Assembly: GCA_031281585.1 (NCBI GenBank)
Contig: JAITFE010000086.1
Span: 1 to 64,000, forward strand
Direction of reading: 5' to 3'
From: Bifidobacteriaceae bacterium
Lineage (GTDB): Bacteria > Actinomycetota > Actinomycetes > Actinomycetales > WQXJ01
Length of the DNA stretch: 64,000 nucleotides
Shown here: positions 27,139 through 35,308 of the stretch, in pieces
Layout: each line of letters opens with the position of its first letter
Position numbering within the stretch: the first letter of the stretch is position 1
Translations under genes and position numbers: made by a program
Notes under the pieces: model-generated
What the model was told of the DNA's origin: nothing
Database searches by the model: none
The model's input: the letters and a program-made list of their open reading frames with translations, nothing else

Positions 27139-27830
27139 GACGACACGGCCAGTCGCCCGCCAAAATGGTCCGGGGCGACGGCACCCGAGTTCTGAGTGCA
27201 ACGCCCGGATGGCGCCACGTCGTGCCTGAGCCCCTTGCCGCGAGACCCCGACAGCCTCCTGGCCGAGGACGTATCGTTCACCAGAGTCGACATCCAACTC
27301 AGCGAAACGCCTCAACGTCCGGCGGCGGGTCTTCACGAGTTCGAGACCGCTCTCATGAACGCGATCTTCCACATCAGCATGAACCTAGGGAAGCGTCACC
27401 GTGGAACCAGGCGGATGGTCTGTGCCACCGTCACACGAGACGGTCGTCGATGGTCACGACGTCAGGGGATCAGCGAAGACCAAAGTCCAGCGATCAGCCT
27501 GGGACGACCGCATCAGGCTCGAGGCCGACCGCGTGGACGATACGGGCGAGCGGTCTCCGTGGGCGAAGGCGACGGTCATTCCCACTGGGTGCCGCGCGTC
27601 GTCGTCCCGCTCCATCGTTCGGACTCTCCGACGCCGTGAAGCTAGTCATCAACGTAGCCTCCCACTGGGGCTGCGAACCATTCGAACTCGCGCTGACGTT
27701 CCGTGACAACTCATCCAGACTGAGATCGAACACCCCCTGACGCAGCTCACCGGTCTCTTATATCCCCTTGTCACCACCTGTTCGGACACACTTCTGGCTT
27801 CTCGAGGTTGATCCCGCTCACCTTGCCGAT
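27139..27830. other. Gap of about 690 bp without a supportable gene
   Basis: Between the merR promoter and the relaxase gene. Several open frames of 80-150 codons exist on both strands, but none has a recognisable domain, a convincing ribosome site or normal composition. It probably contains the left boundary of the mobile-element block. No direct repeat, tRNA end or integrase was found here. Confidence 0.5.
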
Positions 27831-27843
27831 GGAGGAGGCCAAG

Positions 27844-30800
27844 GTGACGGTTTCGATGCGGTTGATGACCGCCGGGGAAGGCTACAAGTATCTGCTCAAG
27901 AGCGTCGTCGCCGGGGATGGCGAGCGTCATCTTTCGACGCCTTTGACGCGGTACTACACCGAGCAGGGATGCCCGCCCGGCTCGTGGATCGGGTCGGGGC
28001 TTCGCTCGCTCGGCGAGCGGATGATCGAACCCGGCGACGAGGTCACCGAGGCTCAGCTTCAACTGCTCATCGGCCAGGGCATCCACCCGGTGACTGGTGA
28101 GACGCTCGGCCAGGCGTACTACAAGTTCCAGACCCGCGAGCGGCGCATCGCCAACCGCGTCGACCGGCTCCCCGAAACACTCACCGACGCTGAGCGCGCA
28201 GCCCAGGTCGAACTGATCGAGACCGAGGAACGCGAGCGGGGCGAGCGGCGCACGGTCGCCGGGTTCGACTACACGTTCAGCGTCCCGAAGAGCGTCAGCG
28301 TCTTGTGGGGCGTCAGCGACGCCGGGACGCAGGCACTCATCGCCCAGGCCCATCATGACAGCGTCGCCGACGTGATCGACTTCATGGAGCGCGAGGTCGT
28401 CTGCACCCGTTCGGGCATCTCAGGGCGTGGCGCCGGCGTCGTCCAAGTCGACGTGACCGGGGTGCTGGCGACCGCGTTCGACCACTACGACTCCCGCGCT
28501 GGCGATCCTCAACTCCACACGCACTGTGTGATCAGCAACAAGGTCGCCTCTGTCTTCGACGGCAGGTGGCGGTCGGTCGACTCCCGTCCGATGCACGCCG
28601 CCGTGGTCACGTTGAGCGAGCACTACAACGCGGTCTTGGCCGACCGGCTCGCCCGCGTCCTCGGCGTCGGCTGGGACCAGCGCGACCGGGGCCGGAACCA
28701 CAACCCGGCCTGGGAGATCGAGGGCGTCGGCGAAGACTTGATCAAGGAGTTTTCCTCCAGGTCCGGCGACATCGACGCGGAGGCCGCCCGCAGGGTGGCC
28801 GAGTACCGGGCCTCGCATGGCCGCCAGCCGTCGAGGCGGATGATCATCAAACTGCGGGAGCAGGCCGCGCTGGCCACCCGCCCCGACAAGCAGATCAGAT
28901 CGCTGGCCGACCTGACCGCCGAATGGCGGCAGAGGGCTGCCGCCCTGATCGGCGGGGACGCCACCGAATGGGCGCGGCAGGTCGTCGAGGACGGCGAGGC
29001 GGTGGTCCTGCGGGCCGACGACGTCCCGCTCGACGTGGTCGCACACCTCGGCGAGTCGGTCGTGCAGGTCGTCGGTGAGAAGCGGTCGACGTGGCGGCGG
29101 TGGAACCTCCACGCGGAGGCGTCTCGGCAGACGATGGGCTGGCGGTTCGCCACGGCCCAGGACCGGGAGGCGGTGGTAGCGCTGATCGTGGACGCCGCCG
29201 AAGACCGGTCGCTGCGGCTCACCCCAGCCGAACTGTCCGCGCCCGCCGAGTTCCAACGCCCGGACGGGTCGAGCCGGTTCCGGCCCAAGCACATGACCCT
29301 CTACTCCTCGCAGGCACTGCTCGACGCCGAGGACCGCCTGCTCGACCTGGGCCGCACGCTCACCGCGCCGACCGTGGCGCCGGACACGGTCGCCGGCCTG
29401 GTGGACACCCCGGACGGGCGGGGCCGTCTGCTCGGCCCGGACCAGGCGGCGGCGCTCACCTCGATAGCTACGTCGGGCCGGGTCGTGGATGTGCTGGTCG
29501 GCCCCGCCGGGGCGGGCAAGACGACAGCCCTGTCACGGCTGCGGGCCGCGTGGGAGGCCGAGCACGGCGGCGGCTCCGTGGTCGGCCTAGCCCCGTCGGC
29601 GACCGCCGCCGCCGTGCTGGCCGAAGACCTCGGCATCGCCTGCGAGAACACCGCCCGCTGGCTCGCCGAACACGACCACCTCGGACGCGACTTCCAACCG
29701 GGGCAACTGGTCATCTGCGACGAGGCCAGCCTGGCAGGCACGTTCACCCTCGACCGGATCACCGCCCTGGCCGCCCAGGCCGGAGCGAAAGTGCTGCTGG
29801 TCGGCGACTACGCGCAACTGCAGGCCGTGGACGCGGGCGGCGCGTTCACCATGCTCGTCGCCGACCGGCACGACGCCCCCGAGCTGACCGACATCCACCG
29901 GTTCCGCTCCGAGTGGGAGAAACCAGCCTCCCTCGGTCTGCGCCACGGACGCGCCAACGTCATCGACGCCTACCTCCAGCACGGGCGCGTCACAGAAGGC
30001 GACCATGATGACGTCACCGAGGCCGCCTACCTCGCCTGGCGCGACGACGCCCGAGAAGGGCTCGCCGCGCTTCTGGTGGCCGACTCCCACGAGACTGTTC
30101 GTGAGATGAACCAGCGCGCCCGCCACGAGCGCATTCTCGCCGGACTGGTCGACCCCGACGAGCACGTCACGCTCCACGACGGCTCCCTGACATCAGCGGG
30201 CGACGTCGTGATCACCCGCCGCAACGACCGCCATCTTGTCGCCGGGAAGACCGGGTGGGTGAGGAACGGGGACCGCTGGACGGTCGTGAAGACCCACAGC
30301 GACGGGGCGGTCACCCTGCGCCGCGCAGGCAGGCTCAACCAGGCCACCGTGATCCTGCCCGCCGCCTACGCCGCCGAGCACCTCGACCTGGGTTACGCGG
30401 TGACCGCGCACCGCGCCCAAGGCGTCACCGTCGACCGCTGCCACACTGTCGTCACACCGTCCACGACCAGGGAGAACTTGTACGTGGCGATGACCCGTGG
30501 CCGCTACGCCAATCTCGCCTACGTCGCCGTCGACAAGCCCGACCAGACCCACGATCTGCCGCACCCGTCCGACAACCCAGACGCCGACGCCCGCGCCGTC
30601 CTGTGCGGAGTGCTGCGGAACTCCGGCGCGGAACTCTCGGCCCACCAGGCCATCGCCGCCGAAGCCGAGGAATGGGGCAACGCTACCCAGATCTGCGCCG
30701 AATACGAGACACTGCTGGCCGCAGCCGAACGCGACCGGTGGGCGGCCCTCGTGGCCGACTGCGGCCTCGACCAGACGCAGGTCGAGCAGGTGCTCGCCTC

Positions 30801-31383
30801 CGAGGCGTTCGGCGCGCTGTGCGCCGAACTGGGCCGCGCCGAGGCAAACGGCCTCGACCCCGACACGGCCCTCCCGAAATTGGTCGCCGCCCGATCCATG
30901 GCCGGGGCCAGCGACATCGCCTCCGTCCTCCACGAGCGCTTCACCCGCCACAGCGAGCACGCGCAGGCCGACCGGCGCCTCCGACCGCGGCCTCAGCAGT
31001 GGGTCTTTGGCCTCATCCGCAAGCCGACCGCGAGCATCTCGCCTGTGTTCACCCAGGCACTTGTCGAACGTGAGGCCGCTCTTCGAAACCGGGCTTCCGA
31101 GGTGGTACGGCGGGCAATTCAGACAGGCGAGGCTTGGGCGATGGGTCTTGGTTCCCAACCGACCGATCCGCTCGGCGCGCGGCGATGGGCGGAAACCGCC
31201 TTGGCCGTTGCCGCTTATCGCGACCGTTACCAGGTTGAAGGATCTGACGCGCTAGGGTCGCCGTCTACCGCCAGGCAGGCCGAGGACGCCGCGCGGGTTC
31301 GGGCGACGGCAGGTCGACACACCCCGCCTCCACGAACACCTCATGGGAATCCGGTCTCGACGATGGAGCAGCTGAGCCTCTGA
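27844..31383 (+). CDS. MobF-family conjugative relaxase-helicase (TrwC/TraA type)
   Basis: 1179 residues. The relaxase domain has the tyrosine pair Y37-Y38 (TRYYTEQG) and the metal triad H214, H225 and H227 in FDHYDSRAGDPQLHTH. A RecD-like helicase follows with Walker A GPAGAGKTT (553-561), Walker B ICDEAS (624-629) and a C-terminal YAVTAHRAQG motif. It nicks DNA at oriT and unwinds it for transfer. The GTG of VTVSMRLMTAG was chosen: GGAGGAGG stands 5 nt upstream and family members begin this way. No coupling protein or mating-channel gene is in the window. Confidence 0.92.
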   Translation: MTVSMRLMTAGEGYKYLLKSVVAGDGERHLSTPLTRYYTEQGCPPGSWIGSGLRSLGERMIEPGDEVTEAQLQLLIGQGIHPVTGETLGQAYYKFQTRERRIANRVDRLPETLTDAERAAQVELIETEERERGERRTVAGFDYTFSVPKSVSVLWGVSDAGTQALIAQAHHDSVADVIDFMEREVVCTRSGISGRGAGVVQVDVTGVLATAFDHYDSRAGDPQLHTHCVISNKVASVFDGRWRSVDSRPMHAAVVTLSEHYNAVLADRLARVLGVGWDQRDRGRNHNPAWEIEGVGEDLIKEFSSRSGDIDAEAARRVAEYRASHGRQPSRRMIIKLREQAALATRPDKQIRSLADLTAEWRQRAAALIGGDATEWARQVVEDGEAVVLRADDVPLDVVAHLGESVVQVVGEKRSTWRRWNLHAEASRQTMGWRFATAQDREAVVALIVDAAEDRSLRLTPAELSAPAEFQRPDGSSRFRPKHMTLYSSQALLDAEDRLLDLGRTLTAPTVAPDTVAGLVDTPDGRGRLLGPDQAAALTSIATSGRVVDVLVGPAGAGKTTALSRLRAAWEAEHGGGSVVGLAPSATAAAVLAEDLGIACENTARWLAEHDHLGRDFQPGQLVICDEASLAGTFTLDRITALAAQAGAKVLLVGDYAQLQAVDAGGAFTMLVADRHDAPELTDIHRFRSEWEKPASLGLRHGRANVIDAYLQHGRVTEGDHDDVTEAAYLAWRDDAREGLAALLVADSHETVREMNQRARHERILAGLVDPDEHVTLHDGSLTSAGDVVITRRNDRHLVAGKTGWVRNGDRWTVVKTHSDGAVTLRRAGRLNQATVILPAAYAAEHLDLGYAVTAHRAQGVTVDRCHTVVTPSTTRENLYVAMTRGRYANLAYVAVDKPDQTHDLPHPSDNPDADARAVLCGVLRNSGAELSAHQAIAAEAEEWGNATQICAEYETLLAAAERDRWAALVADCGLDQTQVEQVLASEAFGALCAELGRAEANGLDPDTALPKLVAARSMAGASDIASVLHERFTRHSEHAQADRRLRPRPQQWVFGLIRKPTASISPVFTQALVEREAALRNRASEVVRRAIQTGEAWAMGLGSQPTDPLGARRWAETALAVAAYRDRYQVEGSDALGSPSTARQAEDAARVRATAGRHTPPPRTPHGNPVSTMEQLSL

Positions 31384-31420
31384 ACCGCTGTCCTCGCGAA
31401 GGGTTGCCCCCACCAACTGG

Positions 31421-31447
31421 TTAGCACTCTCGTTGCGCGAGTGCTAA
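31421..31447. promoter_or_regulatory. Perfect CIRCE element (HrcA operator) before the CBASS operon
   Basis: TTAGCACTC (31421-31429), nine bases, then GAGTGCTAA (31439-31447): an exact match to the CIRCE consensus TTAGCACTC-N9-GAGTGCTAA bound by the heat-shock repressor HrcA. It overlaps the candidate -35 box of the operon and lies 21 bp before the capV start codon. CIRCE normally precedes groES-groEL or hrcA-dnaK genes. Confidence 0.93.
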
Positions 31448-31462
31448 CGCGGGCTCTACACT
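31433..31462 (+). promoter_or_regulatory. CBASS operon promoter, leaderless
   Basis: -35 TTGCGC (31433-31438, inside the CIRCE element), 18-bp spacer, -10 TACACT (31457-31462). With the last -10 base as -7, +1 falls on 31469, the A of the capV ATG. No ribosome site precedes that ATG, in agreement with leaderless translation. Confidence 0.65.
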
Positions 31463-31468
31463 AATGAC

Positions 31469-32566
31469 ATGGATGTGGTTTCCGGAGCGAGGCCCGAAGA
31501 CGGGACCGAAGTGGACCTGGTCGACGCCCGCCGGGCCGCGGTCTCCGGAACTGCGTCGACTGATCCATTCGCCCCTTTCTTCATCGACCCGCCAAAGCGT
31601 TTCCAGGTGCTCGCGCTGGACGGCGGCGGGGCAAGAGGCCTCTTCGCGGCCCACATTCTCGCTCGCCTCGAGTCCGACCTGGGTGTGAGAATCACCGACT
31701 CATTCGACTTGATCGCCGGCACATCAACAGGCGGGATCATCGCGCTTGCCCTCGGCGCGGGATTGCGCCCAGCCGAGATCGTCGCCCACTATGACCGACT
31801 CGTCGACGCTGTGTTCCCGTCCCGGCGTCGCCGATTCAGGCCGCTGCAACTGGTCAGGCCTTTGTACAGCGCGGACGCGCTCCGTTCGGCGTTGACAGAC
31901 GTGGTCGGAGACAATCGACTGGGCGACAGCCTGAAGCCGCTGATCATTCCGACCTGGGACGTCGAACTCGGGCAGGTCCACATCTTCAAGACTCCGCACC
32001 ATCCCAGATTCACCAGGGACTGGCGGATCAGCATGACCGATGTGGCTGTAGCCACGTCGGCCGCGCCGACGTACTTCCCTGCCGCTCGGGTGGACGGCTG
32101 CCGACTCGTGGACGGTGGCGTCTGGGCGAACGACCCGTCCGTCGTCGCCGTCACCGAGGCGGTCAGCGTGTTCGGCGTCCCTCTGGGAGCGGTCAGGGTC
32201 CTCAGTGTTGGCACCATCGGCGAGGGCCAAGACCACCCGAAGGCGCTCGACAACGGTGGGCTCGCGCAATGGTCGACGCGACTGGTGCCGACCTTCATGG
32301 GCGCGACCAGTCGCGCTGGGCAAGGCATCATCCAGCATCTTGTCGGCAGGAGCAACTACCTGCGCATCAACGCGACCATCAAGAAATCAGCCAGGTTCTC
32401 CCTCGACGCCGTGAACCGGGACGACGTCGAAGGTCTCGCCTCAAGCGTCAGCCGCGTCCACGGCCCCGACTACACGACCATGTTCGACGGCCACCGCGCC
32501 TACGACTACGAGCCGCTGCACGCCACTGGCGAGCCAACCCGCGAGGGGGAACATGCAACTCTCTGA
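31469..32566 (+). CDS. capV: CBASS effector: patatin-like phospholipase CapV
   Basis: 365 residues with a patatin domain. The oxyanion motif DGGGARG is at 51-57, the nucleophile S86 lies in GTSTGG and D215 in LVDGG completes the Ser-Asp dyad. In CBASS, CapV is activated by the cyclic nucleotide made by the partner CD-NTase and degrades membrane phospholipid, killing the infected cell before phage is released. The first 40 residues are a variable extension. First gene of a three-gene operon with overlapping reading frames. There is no ribosome site; transcription should start at the ATG. Confidence 0.92.
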   Translation: MDVVSGARPEDGTEVDLVDARRAAVSGTASTDPFAPFFIDPPKRFQVLALDGGGARGLFAAHILARLESDLGVRITDSFDLIAGTSTGGIIALALGAGLRPAEIVAHYDRLVDAVFPSRRRRFRPLQLVRPLYSADALRSALTDVVGDNRLGDSLKPLIIPTWDVELGQVHIFKTPHHPRFTRDWRISMTDVAVATSAAPTYFPAARVDGCRLVDGGVWANDPSVVAVTEAVSVFGVPLGAVRVLSVGTIGEGQDHPKALDNGGLAQWSTRLVPTFMGATSRAGQGIIQHLVGRSNYLRINATIKKSARFSLDAVNRDDVEGLASSVSRVHGPDYTTMFDGHRAYDYEPLHATGEPTREGEHATL

Positions 32567-33539
32567 CCATTTCGATGTGCTGCTCAAGGACACCGTCAAC
32601 CTCAGCCGAGCAAAGCTCGACCTGTTGCAGATCAGGGCCGACGCGGTCTCAAGCGCGCTGATGGCCGACACTGAGATCGGCGATCTCATCTCTGGCTTCA
32701 CCCCGCAGGGTTCCTGGGCTCACCGCACGATCATCAACCCCCAGAACGGCAAGGAGTTCGACGCCGACATCCTCCTTGACATGGACGAGGTCGACGGGTG
32801 GGAAGCCAAGGATTACATCGAGCAGGTCTACCGCGCGCTGGGCCGCCACGGCACATACTCGGCCATGCCGCACACGAGGAAGTGCCGTTGCGTGCGGTTA
32901 ACGTACGCCAACTCCATGCACATCGACATCGTCCCTCACCTCCATCTCGCCGACGGGCGCGAAGTCATCGTCAACCGGGACCTCAACGAGTGGGAGACGA
33001 CCAACCCGACAGGTTTCACTGATTGGATGAGGGCGAAGGACTCTGTCACCGACGGCAACCTGCGCAAAGTCATCCGTCTCGTCAAATACTTGAGGGATCA
33101 CAAGAATTCTTTCACTGGCACTCCATCGATCATCATCACTACCTTGCTCGGCGACCGGGTCGACGAGATCAGCAAATTGGTCCGGCCTGACTACTACGGG
33201 AACGTGCCCAAGGCGCTGCTCCACCTCATATCCGACCTCGATGCTTGGCTCCAGCAGCAGTGGACTAAGCCATCGGTGGCTGACCCCTCCAGTCCAGGCA
33301 CCACATTCGACCACCGCTGGGAAGACGCAAGCTACGAGTACTTCCGCAACCGGGTTCACGCGCACGCCGCCGAGATCGCGGCGGCTTACAGCGAGCCAGA
33401 CAAGGCCAAGAGCGTCGAGCTGTGGCAAGGCATCTTCGGGTCGGGGTTCGCCGCACCGGCAACGACGGGTGATGCCGCCGCGTTCGGAACTTCTCAGGGG
33501 GCGGCCTCCACGATTCGGAGGCCAGGCCGGGCTGGATGA
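32553..33539 (+). CDS. CBASS cyclic-oligonucleotide synthase (CD-NTase)
   Basis: 328 residues. The polymerase-beta-like active site is complete: GS at 53-54 (QGSWAHRT), D70 and D72 in EFDADIL and D125 in HIDIVPHL. It makes a cyclic di- or trinucleotide that activates CapV; which nucleotide cannot be told. GAGGGGGAAC precedes the ATG, and the gene overlaps capV by 14 bp. The C-terminus is a low-complexity tail ending in RPGRAG. A free terminal glycine is what Cap2 enzymes join to a target, so this tail fits Cap2 priming. Confidence 0.92.
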   Translation: MQLSDHFDVLLKDTVNLSRAKLDLLQIRADAVSSALMADTEIGDLISGFTPQGSWAHRTIINPQNGKEFDADILLDMDEVDGWEAKDYIEQVYRALGRHGTYSAMPHTRKCRCVRLTYANSMHIDIVPHLHLADGREVIVNRDLNEWETTNPTGFTDWMRAKDSVTDGNLRKVIRLVKYLRDHKNSFTGTPSIIITTLLGDRVDEISKLVRPDYYGNVPKALLHLISDLDAWLQQQWTKPSVADPSSPGTTFDHRWEDASYEYFRNRVHAHAAEIAAAYSEPDKAKSVELWQGIFGSGFAAPATTGDAAAFGTSQGAASTIRRPGRAG

Positions 33540-35308
33540 CCAAGAAGCGCGTGCGTCCCCGGTACTCACTGTGGCAGACAGAACTGCTGGCGCAACTGCG
33601 CCGCCGCGCAGACGAGCAGCCCGACATGTTGACGCTCGCAACCAACCCCAGACGTGAAGACAATAAAGCTGTCACTGTCGGCATCGCCTTGAACACGGGA
33701 AGCATCGCCGTCGTGCCCGGTGGGCTCCCACTCCAGGAGCGGGAGGAGTTCTTACTCTGTCTACCCGAATCGCCCCGACTCCCTCCAGGGGTCTTCGTCC
33801 AGCACGACCGCTTCCTCGGCTTCCCGCACGTAATGCTCGGGCGTGTGCTGTGCGTCTACCTCGACCCATACCGGGAATGGGACCCAGCGGGCGGCGCGAC
33901 GGCGCTCCTCAACCGCCTCTACCAGTGGCTGGCAGACGCCGCCGGGGCACAGTTCGACGCCGCAACCGCGCTTTACCACGCGGTAGGAGGCGTTCTGCAC
34001 AGGACGGAGGGAACACCCACCCTAGTGGTGCGAGACATCCCATCGAGGCTCGCCACCGCCAGACTGGCCCACCGCTCTCCGACAAGACTGGACGTTGTCT
34101 TCGGCCCCGAGGCTGCAGGCGACCGCGCCCCGCTGTTTTTCACCAGCCACCACCTGCCTCTCGGCGCTACCAACACCCTTGACCTGCTGCTGGCCGTTCT
34201 CGGGCACGAAGCCCAGGGCTTCCTGACGACGCTGAGTGCCAGCGCCGTTCGCAACCCCGAGGGAACGCCCCAGTACTACCTCCTGGCCATCCCCCACCCC
34301 GCCGGAGGACCACACCATCTCCTGGGCGGCAGACTGCCCCCGGCCACAGCAGACGCCCTCAGATCGTTCGGCAGGCGCCACGGGCCAGCCGCCATCCAAC
34401 CGTCGATGATCCGCCAAGACACCAAGATCGAGTGGTGCAACATGTCAGACGAACGAGCAGAGAACACGACCCGGCGGGACGCCACCCGACCCGTCAACGG
34501 ACTACTCGACAAGACCGCCTACATCTGGGGATGTGGCGGTCTCGGCTCATGGATGGCAGAGTTCATGGTCCGAGCAGGCATCTCGAAGATCACACTGTGC
34601 GACCCCGGCACCATCATCGGCGGTCTGCTAGTCCGCCAGAACTACACTGAGGCCGACATCGGCAAAGACAAGGCAACGGCCCTCGCTGACAGGCTGCGCG
34701 CTCTGAGCGACGCCGTCGACGTGACGGTCGACAGCGGCATGGGGCCGGCCAACGTTGCCGACATGCTGGCCGCAGACATCATCGTGGACGCCACCGTAAG
34801 CCTGTCCGTGCAGCGCGATCTTGACGCGCTCGCTTCCAGCCCGGACAGGAGGGCCGTCATCGCCCAAGTGGCCACAGACGCACGGTCAGCCACTCTGGGC
34901 ATCCTTCACGTCAGCGCTCCGGGAAACGGCGGCACGCTGACGAGTCTGGATGAGAGCGCTGGCGCCGCCGTCATGGCCGACGGATCGCTGGAGTTGTACC
35001 ACTGCCTCTGGAACTCGGACCATGCCGACGAACTGACCCCAACACGAGGATGCTCGGCCCCGACCTTCCACGGCTCGGCGGCAGACGTGGCAGTCGTGGC
35101 CGGAACACTGACATCGCTGATCGGCTCGCATCTTCGAGGCACGGCAGTGTCCGGAACTCACCTGGTGGCCTCACCCACAGCGGCCGCAGGCCCACGACAC
35201 CACTTCTTGCCTCACGACAGCAGCGACCAACGACAAAGTGGCCTGCCGCGAAGCGGCAGGCCACTCGCCGGGGAGCGAGCTACTGCCGGTCAGCCCTCCG
35301 GCTCTTGA
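33536..35308 (+). CDS. cap2: CBASS E2-E1 ubiquitin-like transferase Cap2
   Basis: 590 residues. The N-terminal E2-like domain has its active cysteine at C106 (GRVLCVYLDP). The C-terminal E1-like domain has the adenylation loop WGCGGLGSW (331-339), the Asp-containing LCDPGTI, and catalytic C506 in TRGCSAPTFHGSAAD. Cap2 conjugates the C-terminus of the CD-NTase to a cellular target and so primes it. The ATG overlaps the CD-NTase stop (ATGA). Residues from about 565 on are read through the terminator of the convergent gene, so the true or ancestral end may differ. No Cap3 peptidase gene follows. Confidence 0.9.
   Translation: MTKKRVRPRYSLWQTELLAQLRRRADEQPDMLTLATNPRREDNKAVTVGIALNTGSIAVVPGGLPLQEREEFLLCLPESPRLPPGVFVQHDRFLGFPHVMLGRVLCVYLDPYREWDPAGGATALLNRLYQWLADAAGAQFDAATALYHAVGGVLHRTEGTPTLVVRDIPSRLATARLAHRSPTRLDVVFGPEAAGDRAPLFFTSHHLPLGATNTLDLLLAVLGHEAQGFLTTLSASAVRNPEGTPQYYLLAIPHPAGGPHHLLGGRLPPATADALRSFGRRHGPAAIQPSMIRQDTKIEWCNMSDERAENTTRRDATRPVNGLLDKTAYIWGCGGLGSWMAEFMVRAGISKITLCDPGTIIGGLLVRQNYTEADIGKDKATALADRLRALSDAVDVTVDSGMGPANVADMLAADIIVDATVSLSVQRDLDALASSPDRRAVIAQVATDARSATLGILHVSAPGNGGTLTSLDESAGAAVMADGSLELYHCLWNSDHADELTPTRGCSAPTFHGSAADVAVVAGTLTSLIGSHLRGTAVSGTHLVASPTAAAGPRHHFLPHDSSDQRQSGLPRSGRPLAGERATAGQPSGS
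35238..35264 (-). terminator. Rho-independent terminator of the LPMTG protein gene, inside cap2
   Basis: On the minus strand GTGGCCTGCCGC pairs perfectly with GCGGCAGGCCAC over a 3-nt loop and is followed by TTTGT. It begins 16 nt after the stop of the convergent surface-protein gene and lies inside the last codons of cap2. Confidence 0.85.

Noticed and set aside
27196-27639. Open frame of 147 codons before the relaxase
   Set aside because: No known domain, biased towards Arg/Pro/Gly as in chance frames of GC-rich DNA, no ribosome site, and overlapping frames on both strands are equally long.
30193-31158. Minus-strand open frame of 321 codons opposite the relaxase C-terminus
   Set aside because: Mirror of the relaxase coding bias; no recognisable motif and no ribosome site.
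32553-33539. Classification of the CD-NTase into a specific clade and product
   Set aside because: Motifs prove the enzyme family, but the clade and the nucleotide product need alignment and assay and cannot be read by eye.
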